Part shown: positions 1-11,848 of the stretch, piece after piece | How the letters are laid out: each line of letters opens with the position of its first letter | Numbering within the stretch: position 1 is the first letter of the stretch | Source: Enoplolaimus lenunculus | Lineage: Eukaryota > Nematoda > Enoplea > Enoplida > Thoracostomopsidae | Assembly (NCBI GenBank): GCA_030248215.1 | Contig: JASANG010001737.1 | Coordinates: forward strand, 62,001 to 126,000 | Length of the DNA stretch: 64,000 nt | Direction: 5' to 3' | Notes under the pieces: model-generated | Told to the model about the DNA's origin: nothing | Seen by the model: the letters and a program-made list of their open reading frames with translations, nothing else | The model's database searches: none | Translations under genes and position numbers: made by a program

Positions 1-126
1 CGCAAGTCGATCTCCTCACCGATACCGGAAGCACCGTTTGTTTTCTGCCGAGTATGGTCTTGGATCCGGCACTATTTCTCACTGCTACGTGTAACCTGCT
101 TGTTTGCCACCGTTATTGGTGAAAGC
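1..126 (+). other. Aspartic-protease-like fragment, cut by window edge
   Basis: Frame 3 is open from the window edge to a stop near position 126. It contains LLTDTGSTVCFLPS, which resembles the DTG active-site loop of aspartic proteases (hydrophobic-hydrophobic-x-D-T-G-S). About 40 residues are visible, so a pepsin-type host exon and a fragment of an old LTR-type element cannot be told apart. A weak donor-like ACGT|GTAACC lies at about 96. No other protease or reverse-transcriptase motif follows. Confidence 0.2.
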
Positions 127-640
127 AAAATTATATCTCTCTACACCTACAATAATGATTTATACACCATACAGCGCTCAGGGTAACTAAATGCACGTGA
201 TATTCACGTTTATATTGTCGATACAGGACATTTTCAGTACACATGTCCTTGTAGCAAAGTGCATGAGTACCAATGAGTATTGGTAGTCTATGTATGCCGT
301 GCTGAATCATGGTTGATTAAATAGGTGTATACAGTTTGTAGCTATTACATAGAGCTTTTGGTAGGTTTACGAGCTGGAATTATGTCGGTAGCGCGTGGTT
401 AGGCGTCTAGCGTTTAGTTTTTGTGTTTTTCAGGTTTAAAAATCCGTTTTGCCAGCGAAGTTATAGTTTTCAATATTTCCTGACATCAACTTTCCAGTTA
501 TATGAAATTTTGTCCGAAACCAGGAAACCACACTTGTGAATATTTGTTTGGTTGTAATAAAAGCTAATAGACAGTTTTGTTCTGGATGATACCCATCGTT
601 TCTTGTATTCAAATTTCATAGAATATTAAGCTGCATTTTA
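127..640. other. Non-genic stretch, nothing recognised
   Basis: AT-rich sequence with stops in all frames. I see no exon, RNA gene or repeat family member until the Helentron-like copy that follows. Confidence 0.5.
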
Positions 641-644
641 GCAA

Positions 645-1160
645 CTCGTCCGTCCGTTTGTCCGAAAAGAATCTCAGGAGCCGCTGAACCGATTTTGATA
701 AACTTTTTTGTTTGGAAGCCTGTTATCCTGGGGTGTGAATCTCACATTGGTGTTTTAAAATATTAAACCGTTTGTTAGCTACAGGCTAATTTGCATAATT
801 CGTTAAGCCTAAATTGGGACTACTTTAGATATTTCACTAATTATTACGGTTACAAGCAATCTAATTTTACCAATAAAGGGATTTTGGGCGCGCGGAATCT
901 AAATAAATTGTCTACATACCTACAGAAACGATAAATTCTGTAGTTATCTAATAGCTACTTTGCATATTTGATAAGCCTAAATTAGGGCTTTGCAATATTT
1001 CACTAATATTTCGGGTTACTGAAGGATTTTTGGGTGCGAAGGATCTGAATAAATTATTCAAAAACCTCCAAACCCGATAAATGAATAGTTAGCTAATAAG
1101 TAATTTGCATATATGCTTAATTGCTTTTCGCTCAATACATGTAGTCCCATTACGACTGGT
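645..1160 (+). mobile_element. Helentron-like non-autonomous element, copy A1 (5' truncated)
   Basis: It begins in the GTCCGTCC microsatellite block and runs through about two of the 140-165-bp internal units (TTTGGGTGCGA..GAATCTGAATAAATT..). It ends at CGCTCAATACATGTAGTCCC followed by ATTACGACTGG|T. The 5' subterminal inverted repeat seen in copy A4 is missing. See A4 (53,716-55,229) for the full architecture. Confidence 0.7.
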
Positions 1161-1904
1161 ACACTTATATAGCGTTTTCTAAGTAGGACGGTCACACCGT
1201 TACGTTATAACTTGGGCAACCTGGAACACGTTTTGTCTCTATAACAATCGGGGCTAACATTTATCTGCACGTTAATCTGCTGTCAAATTTTGAAACTTGA
1301 GTTGTTTGCTATCCTGATGTGACGTTTACTGTTCATACTGCAAGTACTTATATGATATTCGAAATATTGGCTGCAATATTATGAAATGTTTGACAGTGTC
1401 TGGAAGTGGAACGTTGTGGTAAGCTAGCCTGAATGCCATGTAAACGTTATATATGATGCTAAACTTTGATATTTGAATTTGTTATTCGAAAAATATTTAT
1501 CGAAAATTTCCGTCAAAAACAGGAACATAGGAGCTAATTCAGTATTCGAAATCATTTAGTCTTACGTCAACTAAACTTTCACTATTTTATTAACTGTCTA
1601 CACTTTGTCCTGCATACTATCATGTGATATTTATCAGAATTTTGGAATAAACTCGAGAACAATGATTTGCAAGCCACTGTCATTTGGCATTCACATTTTG
1701 TTGTTCATACCCACCATTTAGATTATATTTTATGTTGACGTCGCATCAACGTAGGCACATGTTGCGAACTGCCCCAATTATAACTTGAATACCACCACCA
1801 CCACATCACCGTTTATCCATTGAATCCAGGATTTTAGATTTGAATCAAGGGTAGACAGACTTGATTTTGGGGAACATGTTCATTCTGCCGCTACATCGCA
1901 TACT
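1161..1904. other. Non-genic stretch, nothing recognised
   Basis: AT-rich, stops in every frame, no repeat family shared with the rest of the window that I can see. Confidence 0.5.
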
Positions 1905-2290
1905 CCTGCATCATTTAATATCCAAATTTGAATTTTTAAAAAATTCGTTTTTAAAGCCCCAAGGTTTCCCCTTTTATACCTTTCGACTGAGCTTGGTAAG
2001 TAGTATATAATTTGTTTACCTTTTTGACAGACAAAAACTTTTCGGTCCCAAGGTCGGACCCTTGGCAACATAAAAAGTTGATTTTTTCCAAAATTCAAAT
2101 TTGGATGTGAAATAATCAGAGGAGGTCATGAGAAGTTTAAATATGCGAAATAAAATTTCAAAATCGAACCATTTATGGGCAAATGCCGGCCGGGGGACTA
2201 GAGTAAAACGAAAAATACCTGCAACTATTAATGTCTGCGATATTGTATTTAAACTGCAATTATGATGTCTCAGATATTCCATTAGTCACA
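1905..2290. repeat. Dispersed repeat family R, copy 1
   Basis: It shares ordered blocks with 16,236-16,735, 27,425-27,790 and 62,040-62,335: a run like AATAATCAGAGGAGGTCATG, then CAAATATG..AAAATTTCAAAAT, then AACCATTT.TGGGCAAA.GCCGGC. Copies are strongly diverged, so the family looks old. No coding capacity and no clear termini. Confidence 0.55.
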
Positions 2291-2487
2291 GCCAGTGACA
2301 TTTTCATTTTACACGTATTTGTTGACGCATCAAATTGAATCAATCTATTTTGATTGAAGTTTTATAGTATAGCATTAATTAAAATGTATTGGAACCAAAA
2401 AAACACGTGTTGGCTTGTAGGCACTGGACAACCAAAAATTTAAATTTGTTTAGCTAAGAATGCAGTTGCAGCTTAGAGTTTAGCGCT

Positions 2488-2650
2488 CGGGCCCATAGCC
2501 AAAGGAGGGGTCAGGAGGGCTCACCGCCCTTGGAAAGTTTTGGCCCCCTAGAAAGTTTTGAACCTTGCACATAACTCATTGAAAACCCTTGAATCCCCCG
2601 TCTGAAAAATTTTTAGCCCCCCTTAGCAAGGTGAACTGGCTGCGGGCCTG
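2488..2650 (-). repeat. Dispersed ~165-bp repeat family B, copy 1
   Basis: Reverse-complement copy. Consensus in + sense: CGTAGCCAGCTCACCTTG, a G-rich run, GGCTAAAAATTTTTCAGGAG, CATACAAGGGTTTTCGTTGA, CAAGCAAGGTTGAAAATTTT, a G-run, GCTGAGCCCCCC, and GGCTACGGGCCCG at the end. The family has at least nine full or partial copies here. It may be a short non-autonomous element; no termini or target duplications are clear. Confidence 0.75.
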
Positions 2651-4430
2651 CTAGCGCTTACGCCGATGCTTAAAATCAGGCTGTCGCTTAAAGCTAACGT
2701 TAGACGCTAACGTTAGCTTAATGCTTAAGCCACAACCTTATTTAACTCATCGGTGGTGTAATCGCATACAATCACTTTGGTCACACTTTCTACTTTTCAA
2801 TCTGTGTTTACTAACATCAGACTACTGGCCATACATCTTGCGTAGCAGGTGCTCGTAAACCAAGGGGGATTGAAGGCTGAGCCGTTTTGTCTAAAATTTG
2901 ACCGCCTTCGAAAAAACTTTTGGCTAATAGTATTTAATTTCTACAAATGACACGCTTTTGAAATTTGTTTCGTCTCGCTTACCAAATTTTATGTTTACTA
3001 GCGTAATGTAAACATTATTAATATTTTTATTGTTTTGTTTGCTAGTTTTATATGTCACTTTATTTGTCTTGAAATGTTGTATATTGCAGTGTTCTTCACT
3101 CTCCGCCTCGTCAGAATTATTCTGACTCTCCCCTGTACCCGCGACAACATCTTTATGACGTTTACTGCATATGACATTTTGTCTGGGAATGTTATAATTC
3201 GCATCTGTCTCCCACCCTCAGTTCATCTTGTCACTGCTCCGTTCAGTTTGTTTCTGCTCGAACTTTGTCGCAGTGGGACGTCGCCAGAGACGACCAGTAA
3301 AAGTTCGGCTTCCATAGGAAATGTCCGCCCCCAGAAGTGGTTTTGAAGTGTCGCTTGTAAATGATGCGGATTTCCGGCGTGTCCCTCGGAACATTTTTTG
3401 CGCACCCTCGCAGCATGTTGAGCTAGCTACGGGCGTTGGTGACAGGCAGGAAGTTGACATATTTGTTCGCTCAACTCGACTAGAGTTTAATACTATCAAT
3501 AAGAAGTTTGACAGTAATTGATTGATTGAGTATTCTAGGTGGACAGCACATTCAAATCGTATATTTTACCAATTGTAAGAGTGCTGCATTGCGGAGCATA
3601 ACGTTGAGGGGTGTGAGTGTAGACGGGTGTGAGCCCCCCTAATGTATCTTGACAGAGACGCCACGCAGATTTATAGACAAAGTTACCGCTCTTATACTCT
3701 TTCCCGTCCAGGTATGTTTTGGTTGCGGCTTGAACTTTGGCTTAGGATTCGGTTTACCTAAAGTTTAAGCTTAAGCATTTGTCTAAGTCTGTGCTTAAGC
3801 GTAAACCTGGGTCTTAGCGTCAAATGTGTAGAAAAAGGTCCATGAGCATGTAACGTTATTACCGTAGACATCCTACTAAGCTTAGGACGTCTGTTGTTAA
3901 CTGCGTCGTTATTCGTTGACCCCCGTCATATTTTTACCCCAATTATATTTTACCATTTACTCTCGCGATATTTTTACCTCGTATCATTTTTGCCCGTAAA
4001 AGCCCAGCGATACTTAGGCCATCATGTGTTTACTGCCTTCATAGTCTTACTACCGTCATACTTTTACGCCGTTACAATGTCTTACCCTGTTGCTATTGTA
4101 AATTTAAAAATAGTCTATAATCAACCCCTGAGATGTTACGAACATCTTCATTCGTGTTTTCGTATATTTGCAATCTTGCAAACCAATCTGTAATTGATTA
4201 CAATTGAACCAGAGTCTGACATCATCGCTTTTCGAAAGCTTACGTTCAGTTTAAGTTCTTTAATCGAATCTCATTTTCAACTGCTTTAAAGCAACGAAGC
4301 AGGTAGGAATGATTGTTGAAATACTTTTCGTTTTATATGAGCTCATTAAATCGAAAATGTGGGTGTGAAAAGCAGGAAACAACATCACGAAGGGTATGAA
4401 GATCTGACAGGTACTGGGGTTACTATATGA
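2651..4430. other. Non-genic stretch with a degenerate TTAGGC tract
   Basis: Positions 2,650-2,740 are rich in TAACGTTA and CTTAAG palindromes. Positions 3,720-3,830 are a degraded TTAGGC-like tract. Positions 3,090-3,490 are less AT-rich and hold overlapping short open frames on both strands (for example 3,321-3,521 +). No splice framing or recognisable domain supports a gene, so none is called. Confidence 0.45.
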
Positions 4431-4437
4431 TAGTCCA

Positions 4438-4461
4438 TTGGGGCGGGGGTGGGTGGGGGTA
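4438..4461 (+). other. G-rich tract, possible G-quadruplex
   Basis: Four G-runs separated by single bases (GGGGCGGGGGTGGGTGGGGG) fit a very short-loop G-quadruplex pattern on the + strand. A C-run of about 12 lies 70 bp downstream (4,530-4,541). Confidence 0.55.
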
Positions 4462-4657
4462 ACAATATGATTGGGCTAAAATTATGGTACGACACCGACG
4501 GTTTGTGCTTAACCCCATGCGTTGTGTAGCCCCCCCCCCCCGGCGTCGCTTTGCGTAGTTGCGGAGTCCAGCCTATCCATTGGAAAGGGTTTGCGTACCC
4601 TGTGTATACGTAAAAAATTATAAGCAATAAAATTTTAAGGCTGACGTCAACAGGAAC

Positions 4658-4823
4658 GTAGCCAGCTCACTTTGATAAGGGGGGCTAAACATTTTTCAGG
4701 AGGCGCATACAAGGGTTTCCGATGAATTACAAGCAACTCAAGCAAAGTTGAAAACGTTCTAGGGCGGGTTAAAATACTTCCAGGGGCTGAGCCTTCCTCG
4801 GCCCCAATCTGGCTACGGGCCCC
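4658..4823 (+). repeat. Family B repeat, copy 2
   Basis: Full-length + copy from GTAGCCAGCTCAC to GGCTACGGGCCCC, containing CATACAAGGGTTTCC and AAAGTTGAAAACGTTC. Confidence 0.75.
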
Positions 4824-5000
4824 GGACGTCAACCTTATACTTTAGTTGCGGATTTACGAAAGGTTACTTTTATTAAAATGACATCGTGGATGCAGGTCGG
4901 ACGCTGTATGCAAAATTTTTCAAAATCGGACCATTTTGCGTCAGATATCACGTTTGCACTCCATCTTCCTGGACAGCAGCATTTTGCGTAATATTCAGGC

Positions 5001-5166
5001 ATGTAGCTTAGCTCACATTGCTAGGGAGGCTAAAATTTATTCACAATGACATCCAAAAGTTTTCAATAACTTACTAGCAAGTTTGCAAACTTTCTGGTGG
5101 GGGGAGGCAAAAATTTTTCAGCGGGACTCAGCCCCCCCCTCGCCTTCCACCTTGACTGCGGGCCCG
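5001..5166 (+). repeat. Family B repeat, copy 3
   Basis: Full-length but more diverged copy: GTAGCTTAGCTCACATTGC at the start, CTCAGCCCCCCC and TGACTGCGGGCCCG at the end. It lies only 178 bp after copy 2, in the same orientation. Confidence 0.65.
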
Positions 5167-6116
5167 ACAATATTAAAATTGAATTGTAAACTGTATTAAA
5201 GTCTGGGATAGGTATCGATTGAAAAAATTTCAGTAGAAAAAAGTTTTTTAAAATTCATTGTGTATAGTTTGAGGTGAATATGTTGTATATGTATACTATA
5301 CAAAATACTGTTTGATTTGAAAATAAAATGCTGTTGTGCTTGCAAGGATAGTGAAATTTTTGCAAGGTTTGTTTAGTTGAGGGTCGTATCCAGTTGGATG
5401 TCGTCCCTGTTATTTGCCCTGTGGACACAAAGGACCACGATGCGCTGCGCCCTTCAGCAATACTCAGGGTATCATTAGTAAAAAAATTGTCAATTTTCAC
5501 ATAATAAATTGCCAGCATTTTGATCAAACTTGAACAGTGATTAGGCTTGTGTGTGTATTATAAGCCAATCAGATTCACATAGATGGGCCAAGCTTTTAAG
5601 TTGCACATCATGTTATGAAACACAATTTTTAATATGTAATATATATCATATGCAGTGAAAAATTGTAAGGCAGAGATCTTATTTTATCACCAAAAATTCG
5701 GACGGGAAAACGGTTGACGTACGCTTCCGTTCCCGACTGGATCCCATAGTCGAGTATTAGTGGATCCGCTACCAATTCGCGCAGCACACAATCTGTGTGG
5801 TTGCCGCATTGATGACAACGTTTTGCCCATTATATTTTAGATTTATAGTATGTGGGGTTTATTAAAACTATGTTGCTTGTTGTTGTCCCAACAAGCAACA
5901 CCGTTTGTTTCGAAAAAATACCAGTTGTTTACGAGAAGCACAGTTTGATATTTTCGGCATTCTTTTACATAAAAGCTTATTGATATTTATTGGCAATTGC
6001 CAGGGGGGGTTGTTATATAATTTGGCCATTTGAGTTCGTTGTTGTGTTTTAAAGGGTTTGATTCGTTACGAGGCGGAAGCTGCTAAGTGAACCAAATGGC
6101 ACGGGTGAAGAGTTGG
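5167..6116. other. Non-genic stretch, nothing recognised
   Basis: AT-rich with only short random open frames. 5,255-5,527 on the - strand is open for 90 codons but has no recognisable domain or splice framing. Confidence 0.45.
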
Positions 6117-6287
6117 GCCAATGTAAAGAACAAGGGCGGAACAGGATTATAAGCATATTCCTAAGCTTAAGCGTAAGCCTACGCGTAAGATTGAGCATAT
6201 ACCTAAACCAAGCAAAAATTAGTCTAAAGCTTAAGCTTACTCTTTTATAGTCCCACAGAAAAACTTTCCGCCCCTGATGTTTACATG
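6117..6287 (+). mobile_element. TTAGGC-carrying TIR element T, copy 1
   Basis: Inverted termini CCAATGTAAAGAACAAGGGC and, at the right end, GCCCCTGATGTTTACATGG enclose a degenerate CCTAAG/TTAAGC tract. Both flanks carry AGAGTTGG (left about 6,110-6,117, right just after AGCC), which I read as an 8-bp target duplication. No coding region. Confidence 0.65.
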
Positions 6288-6879
6288 GAGCCAGAGTTGG
6301 AAGCGAGGCGGATTATTAAAAGCCAATAGGTTTAGGCGTTTTTAGTACTCAGCCAGGATCTACGACTACGAGCCCAGTCGAGTAAACCACTGAAACTGTT
6401 GCCGAATAAATACGAAGCTCGTAAATATCAATTGACCGTATTTACCGTTTAAAATTTTTGTGCTGCTTCTTGGCTATAAATAGAAACGTCTTAAAGTGAC
6501 GCTGACTTCGTCGGCGCGCCGCCCGTCCCCACCCCCCCCAACGCATCCAAATAAGACCCCCGGGACAACGAGGGGCGGCGCGCACCCAACAAAAAGTATA
6601 GCGCAGCCCTTATTAACAACTTTGAGAGTAGGGACATACGAGAGTGGGTATTGAAGTGATTTTAAAAATATAGTAGGGACATAAATACGCCAGAAAGAAA
6701 AAATTATTACCCAAAAAAACGAAAAAAAAAAAGAACCGAGGAACTGATTCTGCTAATTGGTTCGTTTCAGTGGTCAAGTTTTTAGTCAATGGCGGAACCA
6801 TTGGCCCCCCAACAGCATCTCGACAAAAATTATTGTGTCAATTGCTGTTCTACGCTGTTTATTTCTCTGTTTTATACAC

Positions 6880-7100
6880 AATAGTATAAGCACGCTTTAA
6901 AGTTTCGAACTCACTGTTTATTTGGCCCTGGAGTCATTTATGCGCAACAATTAGGAATAATAGACATTTATGGACTCTAACAAGGGTTTAAGGACTCTAC
7001 CCGCTTACGGACTCTTATTAGGGATACGGACTCCTATTAATTGGCTATTAATTGGGACTCAAAATGGGGACCCCACCTCTTATTTGGGCCACTGCAGTAT
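6880..7100. mobile_element. TIR MITE family J, truncated copy
   Basis: It shares CTTTAAAGTTTCGAAC, GACATTTATGGACTCT, CGCTTA.GGACTCTTATTA and GGGATACGGACTCC with the complete copy at 41,697-42,133, and ends in the same right terminus (CTCTTATTTGGGCC..TGCAG|TA). The left terminus is absent. Confidence 0.6.
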
Positions 7101-7690
7101 AGGTCAAAAACAAGTTTATTACCTGTGAAATTTTGCCCCCCCCCCCCATTTTGAGATCCTGGATCCGCCATTGTTTTTAGTCATCATTACCCAAAACATT
7201 TCAATTTTCAAATTTTGGGATCACGGCACCGAACTGGGGCACCACTTGACGACATAAAATAAGTCATAAATTGTAAAAATGCCATTATTCTAATCTGTTC
7301 TGTGTAAATATTGCTAAACAGTTCGTTTTTTATACTGTTATAGATCTGCGGACCAATGATATTTTTCTAGGGGCCTACCATTAGCCTAAGCATATTCCTA
7401 ATTATAAATTACAAGCCTCGACTTCAGTGTAAAGATGCTTCTAAAACTATAAGCCTAAGAATAACTTAATCTAAATCGTAAGCTTGGAGTATTGCAGCCT
7501 CGCTAAGGAAACGATAGACGTTAAAAGTAACTTCATTCGCCAGAACATTGTTTCTTTAATTTTTGGATACGAAACTTGTAAGAAGAAACGTGGAACTTCA
7601 TAACAGCCAATTTTGATTGCAAGTGGTGGTTGCTGTATAGAAAGTGCTAAAGTTTCTTGAAAGCTAACCTTCTCCTATCTTTGTTTTTGC
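7101..7690. other. Non-genic stretch, nothing recognised
   Basis: AT-rich; a C-run at 7,137-7,147 and a diffuse TTAGGC-like patch at 7,380-7,500. Confidence 0.4.
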
Positions 7691-7903
7691 AGGGGTTTGT
7701 CTAGTATTCTCCTTCGCTTTCAGCCGGTGTTTATAACAAATAGCTCACGTACGTCCGTTGTCACAGCTGGGTCGTTGGCACTCAGCTCCCTTGCGAAAGA
7801 AGATTGTCCTCTTGCCTGCGGGAAAGTCTTCACCTCACTAGGAAGCAGGGTTCGAGTAGGAACTAAAGTTTTACCGAAACAGGGAACAGGAACAGGGATT
7901 TGA
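7691..7903 (+). CDS. Possible terminal exon, unrecognised
   Basis: A strong acceptor-like tract (CTTTGTTTTTGCAG) ends at 7,690. It is followed by an open frame of about 70 codons from about 7,697, ending in a stop at 7,903. The segment is less AT-rich than its surroundings and encodes a Ser/Val/Gly-rich peptide (for example VVTAGSLALSSLAKEDCPL) with no domain I know. No upstream partner exon was identified, so a chance open frame after a chance acceptor is equally possible. Confidence 0.2.
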   Translation, partial: RGLSSILLRFQPVFITNSSRTSVVTAGSLALSSLAKEDCPLACGKVFTSLGSRVRVGTKVLPKQGTGTGI

Positions 7904-8810
7904 AATCATTTTCATCACCGAATTACTGTGGGAATTTTACGAAAAATAACCAACACATGGCTTAAACTAATTTTCAGCTATTTCATCATCGTATTTTGCG
8001 AAAACACGACAGATTTTTAATATAACAGTTTATTAACAAAATTCAACTAATTGTAAAAACACTCATTTCAAAATGACAACTGTTTCAAGACAAACTGTCA
8101 AATTTCTAAATGAATTTTTGCAGGAATTCCGTTGGAACCCTGCTTGTAAGGTATGTAACATGCTTGGATGACCTCCTGAAAAAATTGTAGGCTACCCCTG
8201 CATGATGAGCAGCTGGCTACGGGCATGGGTCCGCATGTTTTGATTGGATCTGCAATTCTTCGTCCGACAACTTGTCGGCCAACAGTGTCCTAAAGTTTGT
8301 GAATCAATTTAAGCACAATCCTTAACGTAAGCGTAAGCATAAGGATGGGCGACGAATTGTCGAGTCGGTGCAATTTCTGATTACAAGTTGTCGTACGACG
8401 AATTGTCGTGATACCGTTTTGACCATATAGTTTTAGCAAAGCTGGATATCACACACACACCTACAAGTTTGAAATTTCGGCGGCGCGCTTTTGATCAATT
8501 AAGCTTAACTAATATTAAAGCATAAATTTTAACATTAGACTTAGACCTTACGCTCTAAAAGCATATGACTATAAAAATAAGCGATATTATCAGCGGTGAA
8601 CGGGTAAGCGTACTGAACAGGGAGTATTCTCTGAAATTCCTTGATAAATGAACTTGATACATTTGCTTACACCGCAAAATTAACCTGCATTGTTCTGAGG
8701 CTAAAAAATGTATTTTACCTATTATCTGTGTCGTTACTAGCAAAGTTTGACATTGGAACTTAATACCATTTTGAAATGAATTCTGGCAATGTGCCATATT
8801 ATACTACCCA
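7904..8810. other. Non-genic stretch with a partial family B copy
   Basis: 8,175-8,226 is a short - strand piece of family B (GAAAAAATTGTAGGCTACCC, then AGCTGGCTACGGGCATGG). 8,258-8,410 holds repeated short palindromes of CGACGAATTGTCG / ACAACTTGTCG type around a degenerate TTAGGC patch, possibly another decayed TIR element. Confidence 0.45.
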
Positions 8811-8981
8811 GCCCGTAACTAGCTCACCTTGGTAGAGAGGATTAAAAATGTCTCAGGAGGAGCATACAAGGATTTTCGTTGACTTACAAGCAAGGTTGAA
8901 AATTTTCCACGGTGGCCAATGTGTTTCCAGGTGGGGCCTGAACCGCTTGTCCCCCTGGGCCCGCCTTGACTACGGACCCGC
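8811..8981 (+). repeat. Family B repeat, copy 4
   Basis: Full-length + copy from GTAACTAGCTCACCTTGG to CTTGACTACGGACCCG. Confidence 0.75.
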
Positions 8982-10476
8982 ATACTACCAATACTGAGAC
9001 TGTAACAGAAAAAATTATTGCACCAAATGTGCTGCTAATTTTAGCAATTTTGTGTATTTTATGTGAATTTGATAACCGAAATTAAAGTCCATTTTGAAAT
9101 GCAAACAGTAGTATTAATAATCAAACGATCAATGCCGCTTTCTGTTTTTTTTGTATAACTGGCACGCAGTGTTACTGATTTTTTTGGCCTGAAAAATTAT
9201 CGCATAACATATCTCATCTCAACCTGTATGCATTCACGTGGAAACGCAAAATCACCGGGTTATATCGAACTACTTACTGTTATTTGGATTTACGTTTTCC
9301 GGTGCAATAGCAGATTTCGTCCATTGCACATTGTGTTGCCCTCCAGAAAACAATGCGCTAGCTGGATCTTCTACCCGTGGGAAAAATCCACTGGCGGATT
9401 TCTTTCCATCCTAGGGGATTATTCCGGGCATCTTTCCCACTGGCTTTGCCGTGGTCCTGAGGGAAAACGGAACACCTATAAAGGTAACCGCTCGCCAGTT
9501 TTCCAAGTGCTACCAGCAGTTTCGTTTGGTAGGCATATGAGCCAGGAGAAAAATTTGGTTTTGGTGGTTGTTGGCTGGGCCTAGGCCTAGCTGAGTCCCA
9601 TTGCATCCGACCAGTGTAAGCAACTTACAATTGTGTTTATTGTTTATCCATCGTAGTATTCATTGTTCGTTTTTTTCGTCAATTTTTCCCTCACATGAGC
9701 AATGACGAAGAATTAAATAACTGGTGTGGCTGTACTGTTGCTTTTGAAACAGTTGATTAATGATATTTTCGAAAAAAAAAACAGAAAACGTCCAGGGAGA
9801 TAAAAACTACTCAGGGGGTCTGACTCATTCATTAATAGTTTACAAATGTTTGAAATTTCAGAAATTTTAAAAACAAGGTGCAACGCCTTCGATGTCGTTG
9901 TTATATGTTTGAAATATTGTTTTTAATTTATTTATGTTATTTTGGTACTTTAGACAGATGGCTTTGAGTTGATATCGTTTGAATTGACCCGTTCTTTATA
10001 GAAGCCCCTGTCTGATGGTAGAAGACAGGGAGGCTGGTGAACTTAGAGACTTGAACTGTGAGTGTCTTAGGATTAGCATTAGGAACAGGCGTTTGTTTGG
10101 GCTTCCGCTTTAGGCAGGCGTAGTGGACAAACCCTTACATTTAGCACGGTCCGTAAAATTGATCATGTATCGAATATTATGACTAGCGTAAACGTCGGTG
10201 TGCAACCGGAAGTAAGCTTCCGGGTCCAGCAGAAAATGAACCTCAGGCGTTGATAGAAATGTTTGACAGACCTGAACCGACAGTTTCAATGATTAACTCT
10301 GTCGTATTTTTTATGTATAAGCAATAACTTTGATGCGATTTTGAAATGTTTAATTGCCGAATTGCTTAAACAATGCTTGAGAGCATAATTTGTTATTATT
10401 AACACCTAAGACCTTGGCCGATTTTTTAATTATATATTTTAAATGCGCAAATTCCACATTTTTTCAGTGTTCTACA
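8982..10476. other. Non-genic stretch, no gene supported
   Basis: The longest open frame is 9,228-9,584 + (118 codons). It has no recognisable domain and no splice framing. The segment 9,300-9,600 is less AT-rich than its flanks. Confidence 0.4.
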
Positions 10477-10666
10477 GGCCAATGTTACTTTAAGGGGCGT
10501 CCAGGTTTCTGGTGGGTCTATAAAAGAGTAGGTTTAGATTCTAGATACATTTTTTGCTTAGGCTTAGGCTTAGGCTTAGGAACTCATTTTTTGTAACGCT
10601 TAGGCGTAGGCTTAGGCTTAGGAATACGTTTAATCTACGGTTATGCCCCTTAAAGTAACATTGGCC
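10477..10666. mobile_element. TTAGGC-carrying TIR element T, copy 2 (variant termini)
   Basis: Near-perfect inverted termini: GGCCAATGTTACTTTAAGG at the left and CCTTAAAGTAACATTGGCC at the right. Inside are two runs of TTAGGC units split by a non-telomeric spacer. Flanking GTTCTAC on both sides (ending at 10,476 and starting at 10,667) is a likely 7-8-bp target duplication. Confidence 0.75.
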
Positions 10667-10930
10667 GTTCTACTCATGCTTTGACGACAGTGAGCATAGA
10701 AATGAAGTGTGCTTTCAGCATTTCTTAAGCGAATTTTGTTAATATAAAATGCAGCGTTTTCTTGAGTTTCTAGTTCTGGAAACCTAAATATTTGTACAAG
10801 AGTTGCGGTCCTGTGTTAAGGAGATATGATCCAAAGTTGATAAAATAAAGTGCGTAGCTATCATGAGTTTAGATGGTTTGAAGTCCACAATTTATGAACC
10901 AAGAAACACTTTGCGCCTGTTACATAAGGA

Positions 10931-11205
10931 TTTAACACTTTCTCACATGAATATTTTCTATTTCCCCTGAGACTTACTTTTATGCTAGAATTCGAACTCC
11001 AGTGACAGGAGTGAGAGGCGTATACCATTACCACTCAGCTATAGGAGTTTGACGCTCGAGCCCGAGGGCGCTCTCATGTCTTGTGGTGATTTAGTACTAT
11101 GTATACGTGTTGCTATTGTTAAACACGGTGCGATATATATTATTTAACGTATATACACTGCGCTGAGTTGCCCATAGGCAACTTAATGTGAGAAGAGGTC
11201 AATAC
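10931..11205 (-). mobile_element. piggyBac-like MITE with tRNA-like core, copy S1a (decayed)
   Basis: It shares TTTCTCACATGAATATT, the tRNA-like core and the downstream block TTGACGCTCGAGCCC..GGGC.CTCTCA.GTCTTGTGG with the better copy at 59,013-59,277. Read on the - strand, the core has a box-A-like TAGCTGAGTGGTAATGG and a box-B-like GGAGTTCGAATTC. The terminal CCCTTTC and TTAA are decayed here. Confidence 0.6.
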
Positions 11206-11680
11206 CAAAATTACGTTTAGCTTTTCGCTTGCTCCTCTCGTAAACTTTTTGCGTAGATTACATGCACAGTACCGGTAGGTTGGGAATATTTAGCGATCAA
11301 ATCACGCTTTCGAAGTGACACAAGGGTTTAAATTATTAATTGCAACACGTCAGTTGTAAACTTGAGTCCAGGTTTCGGGGCTCGCTTCGTTTGCGAATTC
11401 TTCATACCATAACCTTTACTATCTTTAGCGTCTAGCTGCATAGGCACTTCGCAATCAAAACTCGCTGGCTAAGCGCCTTTGTAACATGTATATAGATGTT
11501 ATGGAAATTCTTCAAGCATGGTCTTTACTATGGGGGCATACTTATTATTTTGCACCCCCATTTTTTAAATGCTTCCGTCGCCACTGTTTACAGAGACAGA
11601 AATAATTTCGCAAGAACTCAGAAAATCGCATTAAAACACGAAACACAGAATTTTTGAGATGTTACTAAGTAGGCTACACA
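11206..11680. other. Non-genic stretch, nothing recognised
   Basis: No exon, RNA or shared repeat seen. Confidence 0.4.
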
Positions 11681-11848
11681 GGCTCGTAGCCAGCTCAGCG
11701 TCCTAGGGGTGGCTAAAACTTTTTCAGGAGTGCTATACAAGGGTACGTCGATGACTTATAAGCAACGTTGAAAATTTCCTAGGGATGAGCAAAATTCTCT
11801 CAACAAACGGGGCTGTGAGCCCCTGGCTGCGTCTTGCTACGGACCTGA
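11681..11848 (+). repeat. Family B repeat, copy 5
   Basis: Full-length + copy from CTCGTAGCCAGCTCAGCG to CTTGCTACGGACCTG. Confidence 0.75.

Noticed and set aside
3035-3521. Coding exon in the less AT-rich block
   Set aside because: Several short frames overlap on both strands, none with a domain, and no consistent acceptor-donor pair.
9228-9584. 118-codon open frame
   Set aside because: No recognisable domain or splice signals, and an open frame on the opposite strand over the same interval.
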